From positions 1 through 10,984 of the forward strand of contig JAOXRY010000111.1 in NCBI GenBank assembly GCA_025800305.1: a stretch of DNA of 10,984 bases, read 5' to 3'. Shown here piece after piece: positions 1-6,678 of the stretch. The notes below the pieces were generated by a model. That model did not search any database, was not told the origin of the DNA, and saw only the letters and a program-made list of their open reading frames with translations. This DNA comes from Campylobacterales bacterium. GTDB taxonomy: Bacteria; Campylobacterota; Campylobacteria; Campylobacterales; SZUA-545. A program made the position numbers and the translations under genes. How positions within the stretch are numbered: the first letter of the stretch is position 1; the number at the start of each line of letters is the position of its first letter.

Positions 1-106
1 AAATGAGTTTAGTTACCTTGTATTTTCTAGCTGAAATTATATCTCATTCTGATATTTTGCTAAATTAGACTCGTGCCATTGTGGAGAAACCTTTTCATGC
101 CTAAAT

Positions 107-134
107 TTTAACATTTTCTAAAACTTGCTATAAT
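107..134 (+). promoter_or_regulatory. Extended -10 promoter of the toxin-antitoxin/tal unit
   Basis: A perfect extended -10 (TGC followed by TATAAT, 126-134) lies 22 nt before the antitoxin start. A -35-like TTAACA (108-113) sits 15 bp upstream, a short spacer, within a T-rich stretch. This fits the sigma-70 promoters of Campylobacterota, which rely on an extended -10. No terminator is visible between here and the end of tal, so this promoter may also drive tal. Bases 1-106 contain no recognisable gene. Confidence 0.7.
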
Positions 135-156
135 CATAAACATTAAAGGAGTCTAA

Positions 157-393
157 ATGCAAACTTTAACTGTTGAAATAGAAGATAGCTTTTTAAAAGA
201 GTTCATGAATTTTACACAAAAATTCACAGGTAAAGTGAAGATCTATGATCCAAAAAAAGAAGATTGTTATTATGCAGATAGACAAAAAGAGTTAACTCAA
301 ATTAGAGAAGATATAAAAAATAAAAAAATCACTATGAAAAGTCATGATGATGTTTGGGGAAATGTAAAGAATCATCTTCAAAATATCTCATAG
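157..393 (+). CDS. Antitoxin of a RelE/ParE-type toxin-antitoxin module
   Basis: This encodes a 78-residue charged protein, the probable antitoxin that neutralises the toxin encoded directly downstream and, as is usual for type II systems, may repress its own promoter. The N-terminus (residues 2-8) looks like a beta strand followed by a helix (about 10-24). The C-terminal half (39-75) is a charged helical region of the kind that wraps a ParE/RelE toxin. I do not see a confident ribbon-helix-helix or Phd signature. It resembles, from memory, small antitoxins paired with ParE-like toxins in Campylobacter and Helicobacter relatives. The start is supported by AAAGGAG at 145-151, five nt before the ATG. 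Its TAG stop is immediately followed by the toxin ATG with no spacer, a hallmark of a coupled antitoxin-toxin pair. The assignment rests on size, order and the neighbour more than on its own motifs. Confidence 0.75.
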   Translation: MQTLTVEIEDSFLKEFMNFTQKFTGKVKIYDPKKEDCYYADRQKELTQIREDIKNKKITMKSHDDVWGNVKNHLQNIS

Positions 394-672
394 ATGAAAA
401 TAGTTTATAATCCTTCCTTTGAAAATTCACTAATTCAGATCTTAGAATTTATCTATCAAGATAAACCTTCTGCTTCATTTGATTTTGCTGAAAACCTAAA
501 AAAAACTATTTTAGATATCCCTTATAACCCTTATTCTCATAGAAAATCAATATATTTTGATGAAACAGAAGTTATAGATCTAATTTTTAAAGGGTACACT
601 ATCGTTTATGAAATAAAAAAACCTAAAACTATCGAAATACTCAAAATTTTCAACAAAAATTTACCAACTTAA
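394..672 (+). CDS. RelE/ParE superfamily toxin
   Basis: This encodes a 92-residue protein with the ParE_toxin (PF05016-like) layout: an N-terminal strand (KIVYNPSF, 2-9), two helices (about 11-22 and 24-41), then RKS (50-52) before YF, the strand IDLIFKGYTIVYEI (61-74) and a final strand TIEILKIF (79-86). Members inhibit DNA gyrase (ParE) or cleave ribosome-bound mRNA (RelE); sequence alone does not decide which. The RKS...DLI...GY.I.Y pattern looks closer to ParE-like members. The ATG abuts the antitoxin stop, with no separate ribosome binding site beyond the end of the antitoxin gene, so translation is probably coupled. The frame is intact and full length. Only 11 nt separate its stop from tal. 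Confidence 0.85.
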   Translation: MKIVYNPSFENSLIQILEFIYQDKPSASFDFAENLKKTILDIPYNPYSHRKSIYFDETEVIDLIFKGYTIVYEIKKPKTIEILKIFNKNLPT

Positions 673-683
673 AAAGGCAAAAA

Positions 684-1643
684 ATGACCACTAAAAACTT
701 TTCAATCTGGGCTGATTTTATTGAGAGAGACTTTATTAAAAATGAATTAAAAGATCTTATAGCAAAAGGTGTTGTAAATGGTGCAACATCAAATCCTGCT
801 ATTTTTAAAAATGCTTTTACAACTTCAGAGGCGTATAAAGAAGATAAAGAGAGTTGTCCTTTAAAGGGTAAAGAGCTTTATGAATTTTTAGCGATTAAAG
901 ATATACAAGCGGCTTGTGATGCTTTTGAAGAGACACATAAAGCCAATGGCAATGATGGGTTTGTAAGTTTAGAGGTTGACCCTGCTCTTGCCAATGATAC
1001 GATGGGAACGATTGAAGAGGGATCAAGTCTACATAAAAGAGTTAACAGAAAAAATCTTATGGTAAAAGTTCCTGCGACTGAGGCTGGATATGAAGCTATG
1101 AAAAATCTTTTAGGGGTGGGGATTGATGTTAATGCTACTTTGGTTTTTTCCAATGAGCAGACAGAGAAGATCTTACAAGCTTATAAAGATTCTAAAAGTA
1201 ACTCGAAATTAGTCATCAGTATTTTTATTAGTAGATTTGATAGAGAGCTAGACTCAAAACTTCCAGAAAACTTAAAAGGAAAAACCGGGATCTTAAATGG
1301 TGCTAAGTGTTACAATACAATCAAAAAATCTGGTTTAGAAAATGTACGAACTCTTTTTGCTAGTACTGGTGTGAAAGATGATAATTATATCCCTAGTTAT
1401 TATATTGATGAGTTGATTGGAGAAGATATTGTAAATACTGCTCCTATTGATACGATTCATAGCTTTGTAAAAAATGGTGCAAATGAAGCTAAGCTTCCTA
1501 TTTCTGAAGAAGAGATAGAGAAGTTTTTTTCAGATCTAAAAGATACAGGTGTGGATTTTGAAGCTGTTGCTAACAAACTTTTAAGTGATGGATTAGTACA
1601 GTTCGAAGAGGCATTTAAACAGATCTTAGATAGTCTGCAATAA
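684..1643 (+). CDS. tal: Transaldolase
   Basis: This encodes a 319-residue transaldolase of the cytosolic non-oxidative pentose phosphate pathway. It transfers a dihydroxyacetone unit between sedoheptulose 7-phosphate and glyceraldehyde 3-phosphate, giving erythrose 4-phosphate and fructose 6-phosphate. The TIM-barrel landmarks are present in order: GATSNPAIF (33-41), GFVSLEVDP (92-100), the Schiff-base lysine in MVKVPATEAG (Lys128), GIDVNATLVFS (146-156) and SIFISRFDRELD (169-180). The length suits the roughly 320-residue class, so this is not the short fructose-6-phosphate aldolase type. AAGG at 674-677 is a ribosome binding site seven nt before the start. The gene follows the toxin by 11 nt and precedes the ABM-like gene by 82 nt with no clear terminator on either side, so the four genes may be co-transcribed. 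Confidence 0.95.
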   Translation: MTTKNFSIWADFIERDFIKNELKDLIAKGVVNGATSNPAIFKNAFTTSEAYKEDKESCPLKGKELYEFLAIKDIQAACDAFEETHKANGNDGFVSLEVDPALANDTMGTIEEGSSLHKRVNRKNLMVKVPATEAGYEAMKNLLGVGIDVNATLVFSNEQTEKILQAYKDSKSNSKLVISIFISRFDRELDSKLPENLKGKTGILNGAKCYNTIKKSGLENVRTLFASTGVKDDNYIPSYYIDELIGEDIVNTAPIDTIHSFVKNGANEAKLPISEEEIEKFFSDLKDTGVDFEAVANKLLSDGLVQFEEAFKQILDSLQ

Positions 1644-1665
1644 AAAAACAAATAAGAGTGACTAG

Positions 1666-1718
1666 TCGCGAGAACCCTCCGCTGAGGAGTCCTTTCGCGA
1701 ACTTTGCTCAAGAAAGGA
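1666..1718 (+). promoter_or_regulatory. Structured leader RNA with alternative pairings over the ribosome binding site
   Basis: Structure 1 is a GC-rich hairpin: an outer 8-bp stem TCGCGAGA (1666-1673) with TTTCGCGA (1693-1700, one G-U), a symmetric 3x3 internal loop, an inner stem CTCC (1677-1680) with GGAG (1686-1689) and the loop GCTGA. Structure 2 pairs TCCTTTC (1690-1696) with GAAAGGA (1712-1718), which contains the Shine-Dalgarno sequence of the downstream ABM-like gene. Bases 1693-1696 belong to both, so the two exclude each other. This could be a translational switch, a thermometer-like element or a repeat element. There is no T tract after it, so it is not a normal terminator. It matches no riboswitch class that I recognise. 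Confidence 0.45.
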
Positions 1719-1725
1719 ATAGATA

Positions 1726-2007
1726 ATGATAGAAAAAAAAGTTGAATTAACAGCAAAAGAGAGTACGGTACAAGAGTTAGAAGATCTTTTAAAGCACGTT
1801 GTAGAAGAGTCTTTAAAAGAGGAAGGTTGTGAGGTTTTTAATCTTTTTAAAATTAAAGATACAAGAACATTTGTTGTGATGGAAAAGTGGAGTGATAACA
1901 AATTTTTAGAAGCTCACAGACTTACTCCTCACTACATCAAACTAAAGAATTCTCTTGATGATATTACAGAGGGAGAAAAATCTTCGTTGGAGATTATTAG
2001 GCTCTAA
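1726..2007 (+). CDS. Antibiotic biosynthesis monooxygenase (ABM) family protein
   Basis: This encodes a 93-residue protein with the dimeric alpha-beta barrel ABM pattern: an N-terminal strand, a long helix (about 14-32), GCEVFNLF (34-41), a short turn, then TFVVMEKWSDNKFLEAHRLTPHY (48-70). EKW (53-55), His64 and His69 are at the positions typical of the family. Members include quinol monooxygenases such as YgiN, heme-degrading enzymes and many small proteins of unknown role, so no substrate can be named. The start is set by AAAGGA at 1713-1718, seven nt before the ATG. The gene lies behind tal and in front of a terminator, so it is probably the last gene of that transcript. Its Shine-Dalgarno sequence can be masked by the preceding RNA structure. 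Confidence 0.8.
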   Translation: MIEKKVELTAKESTVQELEDLLKHVVEESLKEEGCEVFNLFKIKDTRTFVVMEKWSDNKFLEAHRLTPHYIKLKNSLDDITEGEKSSLEIIRL

Positions 2008-2014
2008 TTTAAAA

Positions 2015-2047
2015 AAAGGGAATGGCACGTACTTCCCTTTCCTCTAT
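2015..2047 (+). terminator. Hairpin terminator after the ABM-like gene
   Basis: A perfect 8-bp stem, AAAGGGAA (2015-2022) with TTCCCTTT (2033-2040), encloses a 10-nt loop. It is preceded by an A run and followed by a pyrimidine-rich but interrupted T tract. It starts seven nt after the ABM-like stop and separates the tal unit from the fur operon. The imperfect T tract suggests moderate efficiency, with possible read-through. Confidence 0.6.
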
Positions 2048-2074
2048 CTTCTTAATAACCTCTAAGGGTCTAAA

Positions 2075-2088
2075 TGATAATATTATCA
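2075..2088 (+). promoter_or_regulatory. Fur-box-like perfect palindrome at the fur operon promoter
   Basis: TGATAATATTATCA is a perfect 14-bp palindrome 23 nt before the cvpA-like start. The classical Fur inverted repeat has the halves TGATAAT and ATTATCA separated by one base; here both halves are exact but the central base is missing. The left half also supplies a GATAAT -10-like element (2076-2081), so a bound repressor would block a promoter starting near 2088. No good -35 is visible. Autoregulation by the Fur encoded in this operon is an inference. Confidence 0.5.
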
Positions 2089-2111
2089 AAATCTTATACA
2101 AACAGGAAAAA

Positions 2112-2780
2112 ATGGACTACCATATTTTAGACATTATTGTAATAGCATTAGTAACAGTTTTAGGTCTTAAAGGACTTTTTCACGGTATGGTGAAGGAAGT
2201 TTTTGGGCTTTTAGGGCTTGTTGGTGGTGTTTTTATTGCTTCTAGAATAGCTGGTGATATGGGGGCTTTGGTTTCCTCTTTTCTTCCTTTTGTAGAAAAT
2301 GATAGTGGTGGAAAGTTAGCAGGTTTTGCTGCAGCTTTTCTCATCTTTTGGGCTTTGATGATTCTAACAGGAGGAATTACTACAAAACTTGTTCAAAAAA
2401 GTGGCTTAGGACTTATTGATAAATTAGCTGGTGCTGTAGTAGGTGCAGCAAAGATCTTTTTGATTTTTGCGATTGTTGCTTACGCAATGGGGAGTATTGG
2501 GTTTATCAAAAAAAGAGTAGACATTATTTTTGAAGGTAGCAGTGTTTATCCACTTCTTTTTGATACTGGTTCTTTTATCATGAAATTTGATGAAGTAAAA
2601 GCAGTTGCTGATATTAAAGAGATAGGAAACGACGCTTCAAAGCAAATTGAAGAGAAAGTAACAGAAACCATTAAAAAAAGTATTGAATCAAATACACAAA
2701 CAAAAGAAGAGATAGAGAAGGCTATACAACAAAAAATAGATGAGGCAGTAAAAGATCTAGATCAAAAGGGAGAACTATAA
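2112..2780 (+). CDS. cvpA: CvpA family inner-membrane protein
   Basis: This encodes a 222-residue protein of the CvpA/colicin V production family. Four hydrophobic segments are visible (about 4-23, 29-50, 68-88 and 104-126), with the family-typical GLKGLFHGMVKEVFGLLGLVGG-type hairpin at the N-terminus. After them comes a charged helical tail (about 165-222) rich in Glu, Lys and Gln, probably a coiled coil in the cytoplasm. CvpA proteins are tied to envelope integrity and, in enterics, to purine-operon context and bile tolerance; the molecular activity is unknown. I chose the ATG at 2112, after AGG at 2103-2105. A longer frame from 2022 would add 30 residues that start inside the preceding terminator hairpin and run across the Fur-box-like palindrome. 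The stop shares one base with the fur start (TAATG). From memory, C. jejuni also has a CvpA-like gene (Cj0399) just before fur. Confidence 0.88.
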   Translation: MDYHILDIIVIALVTVLGLKGLFHGMVKEVFGLLGLVGGVFIASRIAGDMGALVSSFLPFVENDSGGKLAGFAAAFLIFWALMILTGGITTKLVQKSGLGLIDKLAGAVVGAAKIFLIFAIVAYAMGSIGFIKKRVDIIFEGSSVYPLLFDTGSFIMKFDEVKAVADIKEIGNDASKQIEEKVTETIKKSIESNTQTKEEIEKAIQQKIDEAVKDLDQKGEL

Positions 2781-3229
2781 TGGAACCATACAAAGAACTA
2801 ATAGGAAAATTTCAAGAGATCTTAAAAGAGAACTCTTTAAAAATGACAAAACAAAGAGAGATTATTCTTCAAACAATTTATGAATATGAAGGACACTTTA
2901 TTCCAGAGGGTCTTCATAAGAAGGTTCAAGAGAGCTATCCTGAATTAAAAGTGGGTATTGCAACAATTTACAGAACTTTACAACTTCTTGAAAGTGAAAA
3001 TATTGTAACTTCTATCTCTTTTGGAGCCAATGGGAAAAAATATGAGTACGGTGGAAAAGATCACCACGACCACATGATTTGTAATAAATGTGGACGACTT
3101 ATAGAGTTTTGTGATGATACAATAGAAAAACAACAAGAAAAAATTGCAAAAAAAGCACGATTTAAAATTGTCAATCACTCAATGCAAATATATGGTATTT
3201 GCCAAGAGTGTCAAGAAAATAAGAAGTAA
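2780..3229 (+). CDS. fur: Ferric uptake regulator Fur
   Basis: This encodes a 149-residue cytoplasmic metalloregulator that, loaded with ferrous iron, represses iron-uptake genes. The winged-helix half has KMTKQREIIL (21-30) and the recognition helix GIATIYRTLQLLE (59-71). The dimerisation half has the metal ligands His39, Glu89, HHDH (95-98) and Glu109, and the structural zinc pairs C101-x2-C104 and C141-x2-C144. The full ligand set and the sequence VTSISFGANGKKYE match Fur rather than PerR or Zur, as recalled from Campylobacter Fur. The start overlaps the cvpA-like stop by one base, with AAAGGGAG (2766-2773) as ribosome binding site. lysS follows after 19 nt. A Fur-box-like palindrome lies at the operon head. 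C. jejuni fur is reported to be read from promoters upstream of the preceding genes, which would fit this layout. Confidence 0.95.
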   Translation: MEPYKELIGKFQEILKENSLKMTKQREIILQTIYEYEGHFIPEGLHKKVQESYPELKVGIATIYRTLQLLESENIVTSISFGANGKKYEYGGKDHHDHMICNKCGRLIEFCDDTIEKQQEKIAKKARFKIVNHSMQIYGICQECQENKK

Positions 3230-3248
3230 AAATAAAGGTGAACAAGTA

Positions 3249-4793
3249 GTGAAATTATTTGAAGATCAGTACGTAAAACAGAGAATCGAAAAAGGTTCAA
3301 CACTAAGAAAAAGTGGGATCAATCCGTATTCAAATACAACTAATAGAAATATGACAAATGCTGAATTTAAACACCATTTCGAATATTTAGAACATAAAGA
3401 AGAGAAAAAAGATACAACTAAAAGCGAAACAATTGCAGGTAGAATCAAGTTTTTAAGACTTATGGGAAAAGCCGCTTTTGCAAAAGTTGAGGATGAAAGT
3501 GGAATTTTACAGATCTATTTTTCAAAAGACGCTCTTGGAGAAGAGTGGTTTAAAAATGCTAAAAAATTAATTGAAGTTGGTGATATTATTGAAGCTAAAG
3601 GGTATCCTTTTTATACAAAAATGGGTGAGCTTTCACTTCATGTTGAAGAACTAAAAATCCTTACAAAAGCAATCGCTCCACTTCCTGAAAAATACCATGG
3701 TATCCAAGATAAAGAGCTAAGATATAGAAAAAGATACCTAGATCTAATTATGAATCCAGATGTAAAAGAGTCTTTTAAGATTAGGTCTAAAGTTGTTAGC
3801 CTTACAAGAAGATTCTTTGAAGAGAAGAGTTTCTTAGAGGTTGAGACTCCTATGCTTCATCCAATTCCAGGAGGAGCAAATGCAAAGCCTTTTATAACCC
3901 ACCACAATGCACTAAATGTAGAGAGATATTTAAGAATTGCTCCTGAACTTTATTTAAAAAGACTAATTGTCGGTGGTTTTGAAGCAGTATTCGAGCTAAA
4001 CAGAAACTTTAGAAACGAAGGAATGGATCATACTCATAACCCTGAGTTTACAATGATTGAATTCTATTGGGCATATAAAACATACGAAGATCTAATCGAA
4101 ATCACACAAGAATTTTTCGACTACATTCTTACAAACCTAGATCTAAAAAAGAAACTTCCATATGGAGATCTTGAAATTGACTTTTCTAAAAAGTTTGCAA
4201 GATTTTCTTATGATGAATCCCTTATCATGATTGGTAAACTTCCAGAAGCAGTAACTGTTTCTAAAGATAGTGCTATCTCTTTTATCAAGGAAAAAAATCT
4301 TCCTATCGAAAATCCAGAAAAGATGACTCTAGGATATATTAAAGCTGAACTTTTTGATATATTTGTTGAAGATAAACTGATTGATCCAACATTTATTACA
4401 GACTTCCCAGTTGAGATCTCTCCACTGGCAAGAAGAAGTGATGAAGATCCAAACGTAACAGAAAGATTTGAGCTATTTATCGCAGGAAAAGAGATAGCCA
4501 ATGGATTTAGTGAGCTTAACGATCCTATTGATCAATATCAAAGATTTAAAGCACAGGTTGATCTAAAAGATTCTGGTGATGATGAAGCACAATTTATGGA
4601 TGAAGACTATGTTGAAGCCCTAGCACACGGTATGGCTCCAACAGCAGGTGAAGGAATTGGTATCGATAGACTTGTTATGTTATTAACAGGTAACGAATCA
4701 ATTAGGGATGTTTTACTATTTCCAGCAATGAAACCTTTGCATGAAAATACTCTAGGAGATCTAGAGGAAAAAAAACAAGAAGAAGAAAAATAA
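3249..4793 (+). CDS. lysS: Lysyl-tRNA synthetase, class II
   Basis: This encodes a 514-residue class IIb synthetase that charges tRNA-Lys in the cytoplasm. An N-terminal OB-fold anticodon-binding domain (about 60-155) includes GRIKFLRLMGKAAFAKVED. The catalytic core carries motif 1 (about 190-212, FLEVETPMLHPIPGGANAKPF), motif 2 (about 247-275, FELNRNFRNEGMDHTHNPEFT) and motif 3 (GEGIGIDRLVMLL, 467-479). The length is normal for bacterial LysRS. I place the start at the GTG at 3249: its first residues (KLFEDQYVKQRIEKG) match where family members begin, and AGG at 3236-3238 precedes it. The only upstream ATGs in frame lie inside fur and would add unrelated residues. The C-terminus is a short acidic/basic tail. 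glyA follows after 18 nt. Confidence 0.95.
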   Translation: MKLFEDQYVKQRIEKGSTLRKSGINPYSNTTNRNMTNAEFKHHFEYLEHKEEKKDTTKSETIAGRIKFLRLMGKAAFAKVEDESGILQIYFSKDALGEEWFKNAKKLIEVGDIIEAKGYPFYTKMGELSLHVEELKILTKAIAPLPEKYHGIQDKELRYRKRYLDLIMNPDVKESFKIRSKVVSLTRRFFEEKSFLEVETPMLHPIPGGANAKPFITHHNALNVERYLRIAPELYLKRLIVGGFEAVFELNRNFRNEGMDHTHNPEFTMIEFYWAYKTYEDLIEITQEFFDYILTNLDLKKKLPYGDLEIDFSKKFARFSYDESLIMIGKLPEAVTVSKDSAISFIKEKNLPIENPEKMTLGYIKAELFDIFVEDKLIDPTFITDFPVEISPLARRSDEDPNVTERFELFIAGKEIANGFSELNDPIDQYQRFKAQVDLKDSGDDEAQFMDEDYVEALAHGMAPTAGEGIGIDRLVMLLTGNESIRDVLLFPAMKPLHENTLGDLEEKKQEEEK

Positions 4794-4811
4794 TTTTATA
4801 AAGGACGAAAT

Positions 4812-6059
4812 ATGAGTAATCTTAAACAAGTAGATGAAGTAGTTTACAACAGCCTACAAAACGAATTTCAAAGACAACAGGATCATTTGGAGATGATCGC
4901 ATCTGAAAACTTTACTTATCCAGCAGTTATGGAAGTAATGGGTTCTGTATTTACAAACAAATATGCAGAAGGTTACCCTGGTAAAAGATATTACGGTGGT
5001 TGTGAGTACGCTGATGAAGTAGAGCAGTTAGCAATCGATAGAGTTTGTGAACTATTTGGCTGTCAATTTGCCAACGTACAGCCACACTCAGGAAGTCAAG
5101 CTAACACAGCTGTTTATTCAGCACTTTTAAAGCCATACGATAAAATCTTAGGTATGGATTTAAGCCACGGTGGTCACTTAACACACGGTTCAAAAGTAAG
5201 CTTTACTGGTAAAAACTACCAAAGTTTCTTTTACGGTGTAAATGATGAAGGTCTAATCGATTATGATGAAGTAGAAAGAAGAGCAATGATTGTTAAGCCA
5301 AACATTTTAGTTGCTGGTTTCTCCGCATATTCTAGAGAATTAGACTTTAAAAGATTCAGAGAGATTGCTGACAAGTGTGGAGCTATCTTAATGGCTGACA
5401 TCGCTCACGTTGCTGGTCTTGTTGCTGCTGGTGAATATCCTAGCCCATTCCCTCACTGTGATGTTGTAACTTCAACAACTCATAAAACATTAAGAGGTCC
5501 AAGAGGTGGTATCATCCTTACAAACGATGAAGAGATTGCTACAAAAGTTAACAAAGCAGTTTTCCCAGGTATGCAAGGTGGACCATTGGTAAACGTAATC
5601 GCTGCAAAAGCCGTTGCCTTTGGCTACAACCTACAAGATGGTTGGAAAATCTACATCAAAAATGTAAAAAGAAACATCAAAAAATTTGCAGAAGTTATGA
5701 TGGATAGAGGATATGATATCGTCAGTGGTGGTACTGATAATCACCTTGTTCTTGTATCATTTTTAAACAAAGACTTCTCTGGAAAAGACGCTGATGAAGC
5801 ACTAAGTAGAGCTTGTATTACAATCAATAAAAACACAGTTCCAGGTGAAACTAGAAGCCCATTTGTGACAAGTGGTATTAGAGTTGGTTCTCCAGCACTT
5901 ACTGCTAGAGGTATGGGAGAAGATGAGTTCGCTTGGATAGGAAATAAAGTTGCAGACATTTTAGACGATATTGACAATACAGAACTCCAAGACTCTATTG
6001 CTAAAGAGGTAAAAGAGCTTGGCGAGAAGTTTAAACTATACGATAGTGCAACATTTTAA
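4812..6059 (+). CDS. glyA: Serine hydroxymethyltransferase
   Basis: This encodes a 415-residue PLP-dependent enzyme that converts serine and tetrahydrofolate into glycine and 5,10-methylene-tetrahydrofolate in the cytosol, the main source of one-carbon units. Typical blocks are seen in order: HLEMIASENFTYPAVMEVMGS (25-45), KYAEGYPGKRYYGGCE (50-65), NVQPHSGSQAN (88-98), ADIAHVAGLVAAG (195-207), the PLP lysine in STTHKTLRGPRGG (Lys225), and SGIRVGSPALTARGMGE near the C-terminus. The length is standard. A ribosome binding site AAAGGA (4800-4805) precedes the ATG. The gene sits directly behind lysS, as in C. jejuni. The 10-nt gap to the next gene puts that gene's ribosome binding site over the glyA stop codon. 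Confidence 0.97.
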   Translation: MSNLKQVDEVVYNSLQNEFQRQQDHLEMIASENFTYPAVMEVMGSVFTNKYAEGYPGKRYYGGCEYADEVEQLAIDRVCELFGCQFANVQPHSGSQANTAVYSALLKPYDKILGMDLSHGGHLTHGSKVSFTGKNYQSFFYGVNDEGLIDYDEVERRAMIVKPNILVAGFSAYSRELDFKRFREIADKCGAILMADIAHVAGLVAAGEYPSPFPHCDVVTSTTHKTLRGPRGGIILTNDEEIATKVNKAVFPGMQGGPLVNVIAAKAVAFGYNLQDGWKIYIKNVKRNIKKFAEVMMDRGYDIVSGGTDNHLVLVSFLNKDFSGKDADEALSRACITINKNTVPGETRSPFVTSGIRVGSPALTARGMGEDEFAWIGNKVADILDDIDNTELQDSIAKEVKELGEKFKLYDSATF

Positions 6060-6069
6060 GGATTAAAAA

Positions 6070-6609
6070 ATGACACAGATGGATCTAAAACTTATAAAAA
6101 TGAGAACAGACCATTATTATAAAAAAGGAGATAAGAGTAATAGAATCTCTTATAATGGTCGAACTTTTTTTGATAAGTTTGAAAAAGTAGATTCAACTTT
6201 ATCATCTGCCGTACTAAAAGATCACGCTGATAAAAAAATTGAGGTAGCTCACTCTTTAGTTTTAAGAGGAGACAAGGTTGAAAACATTGTTTTTGATTAT
6301 AACGGAAGAGATCCTCAAAGATTTTATCACCGTGCTCAATTGATGCTAAGAGAGGAAGGTTTCATTAACTTTACAGCCTATGAAACTAAGACTCAAGGGC
6401 ACCTCCACCTTTATGTTCATAAAGGTCACACAACATTACAAGAAGCTTATCAAATCGCAAAAAATCTTTCTAGCAAACTGGCACAAAGACTTCCAACTCA
6501 GTGGAAAATGTTCCCTAACAGTGATATTCCACCTGAATTTAATATTCTTGCTGTTCCATATGAAGTCTATGCAAAAGAAAGAGGAGCTTCTTGGGCGAAG
6601 CATATGTAA
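6070..6609 (+). CDS. DUF1882 family protein (HP0184/Cj0403-like)
   Basis: This encodes a 179-residue cytoplasmic protein of the Campylobacterota-typical DUF1882 family, always, as I recall, beside glyA; no function is established. Its central and C-terminal parts contain VFDYNGRDP (74-82), a helix with FYHRAQLMLREEGF (85-98), TKTQGHLHLYVHKG (106-119), a second helix (121-140) and AVPYEVYAKERGASWA (161-176). This order resembles the pattern of archaeo-eukaryotic primase/LigD polymerase domains: an acidic strand, TSG-x-KG-x-H, then APYS-x-RAR-x-GA. The catalytic acids look incomplete: Asp76 is followed by Asn78, and I cannot place a third Asp, so an inactive or nucleotide/nucleic-acid-binding relative is more likely than a polymerase. 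The ribosome binding site AAGGA overlaps the glyA stop, indicating coupling. The family call is firm; the fold idea is inference. An internal ATG at 6079 is a possible alternative start. Confidence 0.85.
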   Translation: MTQMDLKLIKMRTDHYYKKGDKSNRISYNGRTFFDKFEKVDSTLSSAVLKDHADKKIEVAHSLVLRGDKVENIVFDYNGRDPQRFYHRAQLMLREEGFINFTAYETKTQGHLHLYVHKGHTTLQEAYQIAKNLSSKLAQRLPTQWKMFPNSDIPPEFNILAVPYEVYAKERGASWAKHM

Positions 6610-6678
6610 TTATGGAACCTAAAATAAGCAAACAAACCAACAGATCAAAAAACCAAAGTAAACCAAAAGGATAAGGGA

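Noticed and set aside
37..114. A 25-residue minus-strand open frame and a short plus-strand frame ending at 68 in the first 120 bases
   Set aside because: Both are too short and have no recognisable motif. Either could be the remnant or end of a neighbouring gene, but the sequence does not show it.
1666..1700. Reading the GC-rich hairpin as a terminator for tal
   Set aside because: No T tract follows; the next bases are ACTTTGCTC. The SD-masking alternative explains its position better.
878..1901. Minus-strand open frames opposite tal and the ABM-like gene
   Set aside because: They lie antisense to clearly functional genes, have no ribosome binding sites and encode Ser/Leu-rich sequences without family resemblance. 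The same applies to the minus-strand frames opposite fur, lysS and glyA, and the plus-strand frames opposite glcD and pgb.
2022..2111. A longer cvpA-like start with 30 extra residues
   Set aside because: It would begin inside the terminator hairpin and run through the Fur-box-like palindrome. The ATG at 2112 gives the normal CvpA N-terminus.
3144..3248. A longer lysS start with 35 extra N-terminal residues
   Set aside because: The extra stretch overlaps the end of fur in another frame and has no family similarity. The GTG at 3249 gives the expected LysRS N-terminus.
6380..6622. An 80-residue plus-strand frame overlapping the DUF1882 gene
   Set aside because: It is a frame-shifted shadow of the DUF1882 gene without a ribosome binding site or family similarity.
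6612..6674. A 20-codon open frame between the DUF1882 and SPOR genes, very basic
   Set aside because: There is no good ribosome binding site and the composition is simply A-rich. It ends within the SPOR ribosome binding region, so a coupling leader is possible but unsupported.
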